Shown: one piece after another, positions 12,659 through 24,756 of the stretch
Layout of the letters: every line of letters begins with the position of its first letter
How positions within the stretch are numbered: the stretch's first letter is position 1
Source: an uncultured Candidatus Thioglobus sp.
GTDB taxonomy: Bacteria > Pseudomonadota > Gammaproteobacteria > PS1 > Pseudothioglobaceae
Direction: 5' to 3'
Assembly: GCA_900180385.1 (NCBI GenBank)
Contig: FXLX01000006.1
Location: 1-64,000 of the forward strand
Length of the DNA: 64,000 nucleotides
Translations under genes and position numbers: made by a program
Notes under the pieces: model-generated
Database searches by the model: none
What the model saw: the letters and a program-made list of their open reading frames with translations, nothing else
What the model was told of the DNA's origin: nothing

Positions 12659-14050
12659 ATGTCACAGATTAGTATCATTCAAAAATCAGATATTTTAGAG
12701 GCTGGGCGGTTTGATGCCGAGTATTTTAAGCCTGAGTATTTAGATAATTTAGCAATAATAAAGAAAAATATTACCAGGCCATTATCATTTTTTATCAAAG
12801 GTGGGTATAGGGTAGTTTATGAAAATACAGAAATTATTCCTCAAAATGAATTAAAAAAACAAAAAACAGTTAATTTTTTACAAGCAAATGATATTGATGG
12901 GTATTTTTTAAAAGATAAATTAAAGCAAGTTAAATATGCTGATTGGGAGAAATATCCAAAAGGAAGGATTAAAGAGGGGGAAATTTTAATAGAAGTCAAA
13001 GGCAATGCGGAAAAAATAACATTAGTCCCTAGTGGCTACCAGTTAAATACCTTAGTAACAGGTTCGTTATATAAATTTACACCTATAAATATATCTGGAG
13101 AATTTTTGCTAATTTGGCTTACTTGTAAATATGGAGAAAATTTAAAATCTAAGTTGAAAAGAAACTTAATGGTTCATTTTATTGGCAAAGATGATTTGCA
13201 TAATATTCCTGTACCAGTTTTAAGCAAGTCATTCCAATTGGAAATAGAAAAAACCGTTAAAGAAGCTCATCAAAAACAAACAAAATCAAAGCAACTTTAT
13301 TTTGAAGCAGGGCAACTTTTACTAGCAGAATTGGGTTTAGTAGATTATCAGCCACAACACCAATTAACTTTTTCAACCACCAAAAATGAAGTGCAACAAG
13401 CAGGGCGTTTTGATGGCGAATATTTTCAGCCTAAGTATTTTGATATTGTTGAAAAAATAGAAAATTATTCTGGCGGGTTTGACACCATTAAAAATATTGT
13501 TTTTTGGAAAAAAGGTATAGAAGTTGGCTCTGATGCTTATACAAAAATAGGCAAAGATTTTGTGCGTGTTTCTGATATTTCGGTTAATGGTGTAGAAGAA
13601 TCAAATAGAAAAATATCAAATACATTGTTTGTTGAAATTAAAGATAATTTCCAGCCTAAAAAAGATGAAATTTTATTTACCAAAGATGGTACGATTGGTA
13701 TTAGTCACCTTTTAAAAAATGATATTGATGGTGTTGTAAGTAGTGCTTTTTTAAAATTAAGCTTAAAGGAAGAATATCAAAATTTTGAAAAAGAATGTCT
13801 AACTTTAATACTTAATTCTATTATTTGTAAATTACAAATAGAGCAATTATCAGGAGGGGCGATTATTGCCCACTTAAAGCCCTCTGATTTTGAAAAATTT
13901 AAAATACCTTTAATAAAAACAACTATTCAAACTCAAATTGCTAAAAAAATAACTCTTAGCCATCAACTTAGAAAGCAAAGCAAAGCGTTATTAGAATTGG
14001 CAAAGCTCAAAGTAGAGCAAGAAATAGAAAAAGGTGGAGAGCAATGCTAG
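12659..14050 (+). CDS. hsdS: type I restriction-modification specificity subunit (HsdS-like)
   Basis: Two repeated halves beginning EAGRFDAEYFKPEY and QAGRFDGEYFQPKY, each a putative target recognition domain. Confidence 0.85.
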   Translation: MSQISIIQKSDILEAGRFDAEYFKPEYLDNLAIIKKNITRPLSFFIKGGYRVVYENTEIIPQNELKKQKTVNFLQANDIDGYFLKDKLKQVKYADWEKYPKGRIKEGEILIEVKGNAEKITLVPSGYQLNTLVTGSLYKFTPINISGEFLLIWLTCKYGENLKSKLKRNLMVHFIGKDDLHNIPVPVLSKSFQLEIEKTVKEAHQKQTKSKQLYFEAGQLLLAELGLVDYQPQHQLTFSTTKNEVQQAGRFDGEYFQPKYFDIVEKIENYSGGFDTIKNIVFWKKGIEVGSDAYTKIGKDFVRVSDISVNGVEESNRKISNTLFVEIKDNFQPKKDEILFTKDGTIGISHLLKNDIDGVVSSAFLKLSLKEEYQNFEKECLTLILNSIICKLQIEQLSGGAIIAHLKPSDFEKFKIPLIKTTIQTQIAKKITLSHQLRKQSKALLELAKLKVEQEIEKGGEQC

Positions 14051-14517
14051 CTTATATTGGACTTGGATCAAACCTTAACCATCCAAAACAACAAATTAAA
14101 GATGCGGTAATGGCGCTACATACTACCAAAGATGTTGAGGTGGTTAACTTATCAAGCTTGTATCAATCACCGCCGGTGGATGGCTCAAAACAGCCAGATT
14201 ATATTAACGCTATTGTCCAGGTTAATACACATTTAACACCGCTAGAATTGCTTTATGTTTGTCAGGATATTGAAGTTAAACAGCATCGCGTGCGTGAAAA
14301 AAAATGGGGCGCTAGAACCATCGATTTAGATATTATTATTTATGGTGTTCAAGTAGTTGCATCAAAACAGCTTATCATTCCACACCCTCAAATGATGAAC
14401 CGAGCGTTTGTACTAATTCCATTAGCTGAGTTAGAGGATGATTTAAAGGTGCCTGTTTTAGGTCCTATTCAAAATCTTATTGATGAATTGGGCGAATTTG
14501 AATTGATCAAGCTATGA
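14044..14517 (+). CDS. folK: 2-amino-4-hydroxy-6-hydroxymethyldihydropteridine pyrophosphokinase
   Basis: 157 aa; AYIGLGSNL, WGARTIDLDIIIYG. Confidence 0.95.
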   Translation: MLAYIGLGSNLNHPKQQIKDAVMALHTTKDVEVVNLSSLYQSPPVDGSKQPDYINAIVQVNTHLTPLELLYVCQDIEVKQHRVREKKWGARTIDLDIIIYGVQVVASKQLIIPHPQMMNRAFVLIPLAELEDDLKVPVLGPIQNLIDELGEFELIKL

Positions 14518-15296
14518 CTTTATCAGAGTTGAAAATTTATAAAACTAAAGCTGAAAAGATTACTTGTTTAACAGCCTATGACACCTCATTTTCCAAATTA
14601 TTTGATGAGTGTGGCGTTGATATAATTTTAGTGGGTGATTCGCTCGGTAATGTTATTCAAGGCGGTGAAAATACTTTGAATGTCTCTATGGATGATATGA
14701 TCTATCATACTAAGGCAGTTGCACGTGGTGTTGATTCGGCACTGTTAATTGCTGATATGCCGTATCAGAGTTATACCAATGCCAAGCAAACATTGGAGAA
14801 TGCTAAGCGACTAATTGATGCTGGTGCTCAAATGGTTAAGTTTGAGGGTGGTTCTGAGCATAAAGCTTCTTTTGAAATTTTACAAAAAAACAATATTCCA
14901 GTATGTGGACATTTAGGCTTACAGCCTCAATTGGTCGTTGAAATGGGTGGTTATAAAGTTCAGGGTAAGGACGAGATAAGTGCCAAGAAAATACTTGATG
15001 ATGCCTTGTTGTTAGAGTCTTTAGGTGTTTGCGTATTAGTGCTTGAATGTGTTCCTGCTGCTGTGGCAGCTAACATATCTAAACATTTAAGCATTCCAAC
15101 TATTGGCATTGGTGCAGGTGTTGATTGCGATGGTCAGGTGTTGGTTAGTTATGATATGCTCGGTATTACTCAGGGTAGGCTACCAAAATTTGTCAAAAAT
15201 TTCTTAGCCGATTCAACTGATATTAAAGCAGCAGTCAATGCTTTTATTCACTCAGTAAAGAATCAAAAATTTCCCACAGGTCAACATAGTTATTAA
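14514..15296 (+). CDS. panB: 3-methyl-2-oxobutanoate hydroxymethyltransferase
   Basis: 260 aa; LTAYDTSFSKLFDE, VGDSLGNV, VKFEGG, GAGVDCDGQVLV. Confidence 0.95.
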   Translation: MTLSELKIYKTKAEKITCLTAYDTSFSKLFDECGVDIILVGDSLGNVIQGGENTLNVSMDDMIYHTKAVARGVDSALLIADMPYQSYTNAKQTLENAKRLIDAGAQMVKFEGGSEHKASFEILQKNNIPVCGHLGLQPQLVVEMGGYKVQGKDEISAKKILDDALLLESLGVCVLVLECVPAAVAANISKHLSIPTIGIGAGVDCDGQVLVSYDMLGITQGRLPKFVKNFLADSTDIKAAVNAFIHSVKNQKFPTGQHSY

Positions 15297-15322
15297 TTTG
15301 TATAGTTTTTTAAAATTATAAG

Positions 15323-15376
15323 AATTATTATACAAAAAGTGTATAATAATTAAAAAATATACAAAAAATTATACAC
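15323..15376. promoter_or_regulatory. nested inverted repeats upstream of fic, candidate autoregulatory operator
   Basis: AATTATTATAC-N7-GTATAATAATT (15323-15351, perfect 11-bp arms) and GTGTATAAT (15339-15347)/ATTATACAC (15368-15376), ending just before ATG 15378. Confidence 0.6.
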
Positions 15377-15377
15377 T

Positions 15378-16238
15378 ATGAATTTTGATTATAAAAGTGT
15401 TTCATATGCCAAAAAGATTGATAACTTATTGGCTTATTACAATACATCAGTTGCGCTTGCTCAAGCGCTAGGTATTACTCGAATGACGCTGACTGCATGG
15501 CGTGATAATGTACAAAAGATTAAGCTTAAAAATCAAGATAAAATTGATTTATTATGGTGTAAGTATATATTTTTGCCGAATATCGATGGTGAAGGCAAAA
15601 CTATAAAAGGTATTGATTTGGGTGATTTTCTATTAGAGCCTGCTGTAATGGAGAAAACCGTTAGAAATATTGCTGCAGGATCTCTTGAAATTGAAACAGG
15701 TACGCAAGAATTAGATTTTAACGCAATTATACTTAACAATATTGTGCCTAATAATTTTCAGGCTACAATGGTATTGGAAGTGCAAAATATCTTTCATGTT
15801 ACTCAAGAAATTACTCAAAATTTTCAAGTGAAAATTGATTCTCAGAAAATCAAAGATTGGCACAAAGTGTTAATGCGTGGTTTGATTGATAATGCTGGGG
15901 AATTTTCTATCAAGCAAAGGGTTTTGCCTAATGTAAATACACAGCTTACCCATCCAGAAGATATTAAAGAAGAATTAAAGAGTTGGGTAGCAGAATATCG
16001 TAATATTCAAAACCTGAGTGATATTGCAAAGTCACATTATCATTTTGAAATGATCCATCCATTTAGTGATGGCAATGGGCGTATCGGACGTTTAATTATC
16101 CTAGCGCAGTGTTTGAAAATTGGCATAAAACCTCCTATTGTTAATAATAGCAATAAAGCACTGTATTATGTTTTATTAGAGTATACAAAAATAAATCCAA
16201 CACCATTGGCATGTTTTTTTCAATTTTGCTCCAAGTAA
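15378..16238 (+). CDS. Fic-domain protein with N-terminal HTH-like segment
   Basis: Canonical HPFSDGNGRIGR Fic motif; N-terminal VALAQALGITRMTLTAWRD resembles a helix-turn-helix. Confidence 0.9.
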   Translation: MNFDYKSVSYAKKIDNLLAYYNTSVALAQALGITRMTLTAWRDNVQKIKLKNQDKIDLLWCKYIFLPNIDGEGKTIKGIDLGDFLLEPAVMEKTVRNIAAGSLEIETGTQELDFNAIILNNIVPNNFQATMVLEVQNIFHVTQEITQNFQVKIDSQKIKDWHKVLMRGLIDNAGEFSIKQRVLPNVNTQLTHPEDIKEELKSWVAEYRNIQNLSDIAKSHYHFEMIHPFSDGNGRIGRLIILAQCLKIGIKPPIVNNSNKALYYVLLEYTKINPTPLACFFQFCSK

Positions 16239-16271
16239 ATAACCGTAAAATAATTTAAATACAAAAATATT

Positions 16272-17111
16272 ATGCAAGTTTTTAATACGATTACAAACTT
16301 ACAAAGTGCACTTGATGATTGGCGATCTAAAGATCAAAGTATTGCTTTTGTGCCAACCATGGGTGGATTGCATGATGGGCACTTGTCGTTGGTGTCGCTA
16401 GCAAAAACTCAGGCAGATATTGTGGTGGTGAGTGTTTTTGTAAACCCTGCGCAATTTGGACAGGGCGAGGATTTTTCGACGTATCCGCGCACGCAGGGTG
16501 AAGATTTGCAGATGTTGCGAGTGTCAAAAGTTGATGTGGTTTTTACTCCAGATGTTGCACAAATTTATCCAAAACCATTGCAAAACCCGCCTGATATTGG
16601 TGTGATTGGGCAAATTTTGTGTGGAAAAACGCGTCCGCATTTTTTTGCTGGCGTGGCACAAGTGGTGCGTAGATTGTTTGAGATTGTAGAGCCTGATGTG
16701 GCTATTTTTGGGCAAAAAGATTACCAGCAATTATTGGTGATTAAGCAAACGGTTAAGGCGCTAGCATTGCCAATTGAAATATTATCAGGCAATATTGTGC
16801 GTGAAAATGACGGCCTTGCCATGAGTACCAGAAACCAATATTTATCGCCCAAAGAACGTATTGAGGCGGCAAATTTGTACAAAGTCTTGCAAAAACTAAA
16901 ACAAGAAATATTATCTAATGGCTTTGATACAAACCCATTACTTGAGAGTGAAAAAGCATTAAAAAAACACTTTAAAATAGACTATTTATCAATATTAGAT
17001 GCCAATACCCTTAGCGCTACTACTGACAATACTGCCAAAATTGCGATATTATGTGCGGTGTTTTTAGGGTCAACTCGATTGATTGATAATATAATTTTTA
17101 CAAAAGGATAG
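16272..17111 (+). CDS. panC: pantothenate synthetase
   Basis: 279 aa; VPTMGGLHDGHLSLV, FGQKDYQQL, STRNQYLS. Confidence 0.95.
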   Translation: MQVFNTITNLQSALDDWRSKDQSIAFVPTMGGLHDGHLSLVSLAKTQADIVVVSVFVNPAQFGQGEDFSTYPRTQGEDLQMLRVSKVDVVFTPDVAQIYPKPLQNPPDIGVIGQILCGKTRPHFFAGVAQVVRRLFEIVEPDVAIFGQKDYQQLLVIKQTVKALALPIEILSGNIVRENDGLAMSTRNQYLSPKERIEAANLYKVLQKLKQEILSNGFDTNPLLESEKALKKHFKIDYLSILDANTLSATTDNTAKIAILCAVFLGSTRLIDNIIFTKG

Positions 17112-17113
17112 TC

Positions 17114-17692
17114 ATGTTTAGTATTACAGATGAAGCGCAGGTTTATGTTGGAGATTTATTTGCCCAGCAAGATGACCAAGAATTAGGTTTAAAAGTTGAT
17201 GTGGAAAGAGCAGGTACGCCTGCAGCAACCGTATCTTTCAACTTCTGTCATCCTAAAGATTTAACAACGGGCTATGAAAAGTTTGAATACGAGGGTTTTT
17301 TTGCTTATGTTGATAAAGCTAACTTTCCTTATTTAAAAGAATCTGAAGTTGCTTTAAAAGACGACGGAACTGGTAAAAAACTAACCATTACCGCGCCAAA
17401 TGCTAAAGGTGAAGAGCCGAAGGCTGATGCACCTTTAGAAGAAAAAATTAAGTACGTGCTGGCTGCTGAAATTAGCCCGGGATTAGCATCACATGGTGGC
17501 TTTGTTGACTTGGTTGAAATCACTAAAGATATGGATGTAATTCTTAATTTTGGTGGCGGTTGTCAGGGTTGTTCTTCCGTTAAAGCAACATTGGAGCAAG
17601 GTGTTGAAACACAACTTCGAAATCGATTTCCTGAGATCAAATCAGTACGTGATGTAACTGATCACACCAACACCGATAACGCTTATATGTAA
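17114..17692 (+). CDS. nfuA: Fe-S biogenesis protein NfuA
   Basis: A-type N-terminus plus Nfu domain with GGGCQGCSSVKATL. Confidence 0.92.
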   Translation: MFSITDEAQVYVGDLFAQQDDQELGLKVDVERAGTPAATVSFNFCHPKDLTTGYEKFEYEGFFAYVDKANFPYLKESEVALKDDGTGKKLTITAPNAKGEEPKADAPLEEKIKYVLAAEISPGLASHGGFVDLVEITKDMDVILNFGGGCQGCSSVKATLEQGVETQLRNRFPEIKSVRDVTDHTNTDNAYM

Positions 17693-17741
17693 AAACCACT
17701 TGAGGTTTGAGCTGATTGTTTGCATGGTGTAAAATAATATC

Positions 17742-18248
17742 ATGATTATTAAAATAGATACAACCGAGCAAGTGCGCAAAGACGCCAAAGCTGCACATGA
17801 GTTATTTACCATTAATGCTATTCTTGTTCATGTCATTGGCTCACTAGGGTTAATTAAACTATTAAATACCAGTCTTAATGTTGCTATTGGTTTAACCATT
17901 GTGATTTCCATCATGATTGTGACTTATACTTTTTTCAAAACTAAAAAAGCCAAACAAAATGATCCGTATTTGGTTTATATACATTGGCAACTATCGCTCA
18001 ATCGTTACAAAATTTTAATTTCAGCGTACGTGTTTTATTTCCTGATTACTTCATTGGAGTTACTAATAGGTAATGGCGGAGCTACAAGTATGGATGGCAC
18101 TAGTATTGTTGGATCAATCTTAACACTACTAGGCATTGTGCCTTTATTCTTTGCTGTACTGGTATCGGCAGTACTTGGTTCTGGCTCAATGTATAACGCA
18201 GGTCGTGGAGAGATTGAGCAAAAAATCGCACAAAAATATCCTCAATGA
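17742..18248 (+). CDS. hypothetical multi-pass membrane protein
   Basis: 168 aa with four hydrophobic segments; stop overlaps thiL start. Confidence 0.65.
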   Translation: MIIKIDTTEQVRKDAKAAHELFTINAILVHVIGSLGLIKLLNTSLNVAIGLTIVISIMIVTYTFFKTKKAKQNDPYLVYIHWQLSLNRYKILISAYVFYFLITSLELLIGNGGATSMDGTSIVGSILTLLGIVPLFFAVLVSAVLGSGSMYNAGRGEIEQKIAQKYPQ

Positions 18249-19171
18249 ATGAGTTTGATCTAATTGAAAAATATTTCAATTGGAATACCCAAGATTTAAA
18301 TTCATTAGGTGTTGGTGATGATTGTGCACTCGTTTCAATCAAACCAAATTATCAATTAGCAACCAGTGTCGATACCTTGATTGAGGGTGTGCACTTTCCA
18401 CAAAACACCTCTGCCGCTGATATTGCCTATAAATCACTCAGCGTTAATTTGAGTGATTTAGCGGCAATGGGTGCAACACCTAAATACTTTACACTGGCCT
18501 TAACATTGCCAGAATTCAATGAACCTTGGCTTGAAGAATTTTCAGCGTCGCTTAAGTTGTTAGCTGATCAATACAAAGTTGATTTACTGGGTGGCGATAC
18601 TACCAAAGGTAAGTTAAGTATTACTATTAATGTCACTGGTACTGTACCAAAAGGCCAAGCTTTGTTAAGGTCGTCAGCTAAGGTGGGTGACACTATATTT
18701 ATCTCTAATACTCTTGGTGATGCGGCTCTAGCTTGGAATCAGCTACAACAAGGGGTTGAGCCTAGTCATGGCCTGCTAGAGCAGTTTAATACGCCAAAAC
18801 CACAAGTAGTATTAGGCCAAGCATTGCTCGGTGTTGCTAATGCCTGTATTGATGTTTCAGATGGTTTAGAGCAGGACGTAAATCATATACTTGAGTGCTC
18901 TGAAGTGGGTGCAACAATCAATTTAGCCGATATACCGTTAAGTCGGGAAGTGGCTAATTATGTACAAGAAACCAATGATTGGTGTTTACCTCTGGCAGGT
19001 GGTGATGATTATCAGCTCTGCTTTAGCGTGCCAAAAGAGAAAACTGACGTTTTAAAAGAAATTGAGAAGGCGTTAGATATTAGATTAACTAAAATCGGCA
19101 TGATTACTAAACAGCAAGGTTTGGAAATTAAAGGCTTGGATAAGACTTGTCAGTCTTATCAGCATTTCTAG
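18245..19171 (+). CDS. thiL: thiamine-monophosphate kinase
   Basis: GVGDDCALV, DTLIEGVHF, LLGGDTTKG, DVSDGLEQD. Confidence 0.94.
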   Translation: MNEFDLIEKYFNWNTQDLNSLGVGDDCALVSIKPNYQLATSVDTLIEGVHFPQNTSAADIAYKSLSVNLSDLAAMGATPKYFTLALTLPEFNEPWLEEFSASLKLLADQYKVDLLGGDTTKGKLSITINVTGTVPKGQALLRSSAKVGDTIFISNTLGDAALAWNQLQQGVEPSHGLLEQFNTPKPQVVLGQALLGVANACIDVSDGLEQDVNHILECSEVGATINLADIPLSREVANYVQETNDWCLPLAGGDDYQLCFSVPKEKTDVLKEIEKALDIRLTKIGMITKQQGLEIKGLDKTCQSYQHF

Positions 19172-19173
19172 AT

Positions 19174-19584
19174 TTAAACCTCTCTCTTTTCTGCGATGGT
19201 TTTGCAATCAATACACTCGTCAGCAGTAGGACGAGCCTCAAGACGAACTAAAGCAATTTCAGCGCCACAAGTTTTGCAATAGCCGTAATCACCCATTTCA
19301 ATGGTATGTAGTGTTTTGTCAATTTTTGCAATTAGCTTGCGTTCACGGTCGCGAGTTCTAAGTTCTAAAGCAAACTCTTCTTCTAAAGTTGCACGGTCAT
19401 TAATATCAGCTACTTGTGTTGAATCTTCTTGAATATGATTAATAGTTGATTCGGCATCATCAACCAGTTGATTGCGCCAAACGCCCAGCTTGTTTTTAAA
19501 ATGATTAAGTTGCTCAGCATTCATAAACTCTTCATTTGCTTTTGGAGAGTAATTTGGAATATCTTGGTAGTCTGTCTGTGACAT
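19174..19584 (-). CDS. dksA: DksA/TraR-type RNA polymerase-binding protein
   Basis: 136 aa; C-terminal YGYCKTCGAEIALVRLEARPTADECIDCK zinc finger. Confidence 0.88.
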   Translation of the reverse strand: MSQTDYQDIPNYSPKANEEFMNAEQLNHFKNKLGVWRNQLVDDAESTINHIQEDSTQVADINDRATLEEEFALELRTRDRERKLIAKIDKTLHTIEMGDYGYCKTCGAEIALVRLEARPTADECIDCKTIAEKREV

Positions 19585-19677
19585 GATTGTTAAGATTGAA
19601 TTAAAAAAAATATGTTTATACCTAAAGTGACTTAAAATAGCAATTTATTTTTCACTTATTTAATTAAAAAAACTATT

Positions 19678-20439
19678 ATGGCATTAGAAGTATTAATTTT
19701 TGACGTTGACGGAACCCTTGCAAACACTGAGAAAGATGGGCATTTGGTTGCTTTTAATTTGGCTTTTAAAGAATTAGGCCTAGATTGGGAATGGTCGAAT
19801 GAACTTTACCATGAGCTGCTTAATGTGACCGGCGGACAATTACGAATTAAATATTATTTAAAAAAGTACAAGTCGGATTTTCAGCATAATGATTTAGATA
19901 ATTTTGTCGCTTCGATTCATAAATTAAAAACCAGTATTTATGTAAGGCTGATGGATGAAGGTGCTGTGCCTTTGCGTCCAGGTGTTGAGCGACTATTTAA
20001 CGAAGCAAGGGCGGCAGGTCTGCGCATGGCTATCGCCACTACAACAACACCGGCAAATGTTGACGCTCTTATTGCTAATACATTGGGCAAAGAGGCGCTA
20101 GATTGGTTTGAGGTGATTGGCGCAGGTGATGTAGTGCCTAATCTCAAGCCAGCTGGCGATATCTATACTTATGTGCTTGAGGCTATGAATATTGATGCAG
20201 ATAAATGCCTAGCATTTGAAGATTCTTATAATGGTATTATCTCTGCTACACAAGCTGGATTAAAGACATTAATTACAGTTAATGAATATACCGATACTCA
20301 TGAATTTGAAGGTGCGTGCGCCATATTGAGTAATCTAGGTGAGCCAGACCAACCTTTTGAAATGATCAAAGGTAATTCGACAGAATCAACCTTTGTTGAT
20401 GTTGCTTATTTACAGGAGTTACATGCACAACATTGTTAA
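19678..20439 (+). CDS. HAD-superfamily phosphatase, CbbY-like
   Basis: FDVDGTLANTEKDGH, TTTTPANVDAL, KPAGDIY, FEDSYNGI. Confidence 0.82.
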   Translation: MALEVLIFDVDGTLANTEKDGHLVAFNLAFKELGLDWEWSNELYHELLNVTGGQLRIKYYLKKYKSDFQHNDLDNFVASIHKLKTSIYVRLMDEGAVPLRPGVERLFNEARAAGLRMAIATTTTPANVDALIANTLGKEALDWFEVIGAGDVVPNLKPAGDIYTYVLEAMNIDADKCLAFEDSYNGIISATQAGLKTLITVNEYTDTHEFEGACAILSNLGEPDQPFEMIKGNSTESTFVDVAYLQELHAQHC

Positions 20440-21916
20440 GCTAGCCGACGATACACGTGTATACGATGTTGTCGACGTTACCCCTTTGTCTCGAGCATTT
20501 CAATTATCTAAGCGCTTAGAAAATAATGTCTATCTAAAGCGAGAAGACGAGCTTGCAATCCACGCTTTTAAATTAAGAGGTGCTTATCAAAAAATTTCCT
20601 CGTTAACAGCTGATCAAGCGGCCAAGGGCGTTGTGGCATCAAGTGCTGGTAATCATGCCCAAGGTGTGGCTTTATCGGCTAAAAAATTAGGCATTGAGTC
20701 AGTTATCGTCATGCCATTATCAACCCCAAAAATTAAAGTTAATGCGGTTGAGCAATTAGGTGGCAAGGTGGTCTTACATGGTGATGTGTATGATGATGCT
20801 TATCAGTATGCTAAACAGTTAGAACAAGAGCAGGATTTAGTTTTTATTCATCCGTACGATGATATTGAGGTGATGTCTGGTCAAGCGACAGTTGCTAAAG
20901 AATTGTTAGAGCAGCTTTCAGGTATTGATAAAGTTTTTGTTCCCGTGGGTGGCGGTGGTTTGATTGCTGGCATGGCAACTTATATCAAGCACTATGCGCC
21001 AGAAATAAAAGTCATTGGTGTTGAGCCACAAGATTCTCCAACGCTATATGAAGCGCTAAAACAGAATAAACGTGTCATTTTGCCAGAAGTAGGGCGCTTT
21101 GCTGATGGCGTGGCAGTTAAACAAATTGGTGAGAAGACCTTTGAAATTGCTAAGCAAGTGGTGGACGAAGTTATTTTGGTTAGTAATGATGAAATCTGTG
21201 CAGCGATTAAAGATATCTATGAAGACGTGCGTTCAATTTCTGAACCTGCTGGCGCACTGGCAACGGCTGGTATTAAAAAGTATGTAAAAACACATTCACT
21301 TAAAAATGAAAATCTAATTTCTGTCGTTTCAGGTGCAAATGTTAATTTTGACAGATTGCGTTATATTGCGGAGCGTGCAGATATTGGCGAGCATGTTGAG
21401 GCTATTATTGCGGTTACTATTGACGAAAAACCAGGCAGCTTTTTAAAGTTTTGCCAAATGTTAGAAAATCATTCCATTACTGAATTTAACTATCGCTATG
21501 GTTCTGACACTAAAGCGCGTATTTTTGTGGGCGTTTCACTCAGCGAAGGCCTAAGCGAGAAAAAGCAATTACTTGATAAATTATCAGATTCATTTGATGT
21601 GCTAGACATGAGTGATAATTCCATTGCCAAAACCCATATTCGTTATATGGTCGGTGGTCGTAGTAATTGTAATGACGAGGTGTTGTACCGATTTGAATTT
21701 CCAGAGCGTCCAGGCGCTTTGTTAAATTTCCTTAAAAAAGTAGGTACCAATTGGAACATTACTTTATTCCATTATCGTAATCACGGTGCTGATTTTGGCC
21801 GTGTGTTAATCGGCTTACAGGCGTCAGATGCCACTCAGCTTGAGAAAAACTTTGATGAGCTTGGATATTTTTATCAAAACGAAACAGATAATAAAGCCTA
21901 TCAGTACTTCCTTTAG
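20423..21916 (+). CDS. ilvA: threonine ammonia-lyase, biosynthetic
   Basis: KREDELAIHAFKLRGAYQKI, SAGNHAQGVA, two C-terminal ACT-like domains; ATG 20423 preferred. Confidence 0.94.
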   Translation: MHNIVKLADDTRVYDVVDVTPLSRAFQLSKRLENNVYLKREDELAIHAFKLRGAYQKISSLTADQAAKGVVASSAGNHAQGVALSAKKLGIESVIVMPLSTPKIKVNAVEQLGGKVVLHGDVYDDAYQYAKQLEQEQDLVFIHPYDDIEVMSGQATVAKELLEQLSGIDKVFVPVGGGGLIAGMATYIKHYAPEIKVIGVEPQDSPTLYEALKQNKRVILPEVGRFADGVAVKQIGEKTFEIAKQVVDEVILVSNDEICAAIKDIYEDVRSISEPAGALATAGIKKYVKTHSLKNENLISVVSGANVNFDRLRYIAERADIGEHVEAIIAVTIDEKPGSFLKFCQMLENHSITEFNYRYGSDTKARIFVGVSLSEGLSEKKQLLDKLSDSFDVLDMSDNSIAKTHIRYMVGGRSNCNDEVLYRFEFPERPGALLNFLKKVGTNWNITLFHYRNHGADFGRVLIGLQASDATQLEKNFDELGYFYQNETDNKAYQYFL

Positions 21917-22340
21917 GCTCGCAACGCTTCAAGATTTAGATGAGATTTTGGCCATTGAGCTGCGAGCTTATCAGCAGCCTTGGAATAAACAAAAGTTTAT
22001 TGATTCGTTTGATAATGTTAATACTCAGATTCAGCTAATTCTTGTTGATAAAAAAATAGCAGGCTATTTACTAACCCTGCAGTCTGTTGAATTTATTGAT
22101 ATATTGAATATTTGTATTGATCCTAAATTTCAACAACAAGGTCTAGGCAAGCAATTGCTAGATAATTTACTAAAGCATCAGCAGGGCAGTGCCATTAATT
22201 CACTTCTTTTGGAAGTTAGAAAATCAAACATAACTGCGATAAACTTTTATCAACATTACGGCTTTAAGTTGATTGATACGCGCAAAAAATATTACTCAAA
22301 CGGTGAGGATGCTAAAATACTACGTTTACAAATAACGTAA
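21828..22340 (+). CDS. rimI: ribosomal-protein-alanine N-acetyltransferase-like GNAT
   Basis: FRLATLQDLDEILAIELRAYQQPW, QQQGLGKQLLDNLL, LEVRKSNITAINFYQHYGF; start codon uncertain (overlaps ilvA 3' end). Confidence 0.85.
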   Translation: MPLSLRKTLMSLDIFIKTKQIIKPISTSFRLATLQDLDEILAIELRAYQQPWNKQKFIDSFDNVNTQIQLILVDKKIAGYLLTLQSVEFIDILNICIDPKFQQQGLGKQLLDNLLKHQQGSAINSLLLEVRKSNITAINFYQHYGFKLIDTRKKYYSNGEDAKILRLQIT

Positions 22341-22386
22341 TCAGCTAGGTGTTTAATAACATTATTTTTTAACCATCTATAAGTAG

Positions 22387-24639
<2,253 letters not shown>

Positions 24640-24664
24640 TATTACGTTCTACTGATAGTGTTGC

Positions 24665-24686
24665 AATACGTAATAAGTTACGTATT
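24665..24686. promoter_or_regulatory. inverted repeat AATACGTAA-TAAG-TTACGTATT
   Basis: Perfect 9-bp arms, in the icd / GPF-protein intergenic region. Confidence 0.45.
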
Positions 24687-24756
24687 ATGAGCCATAAGTG
24701 AATATTAATTTATAAACTGAAAACCTATATAAAAATAACTCTGAGAGGAAAAAATA

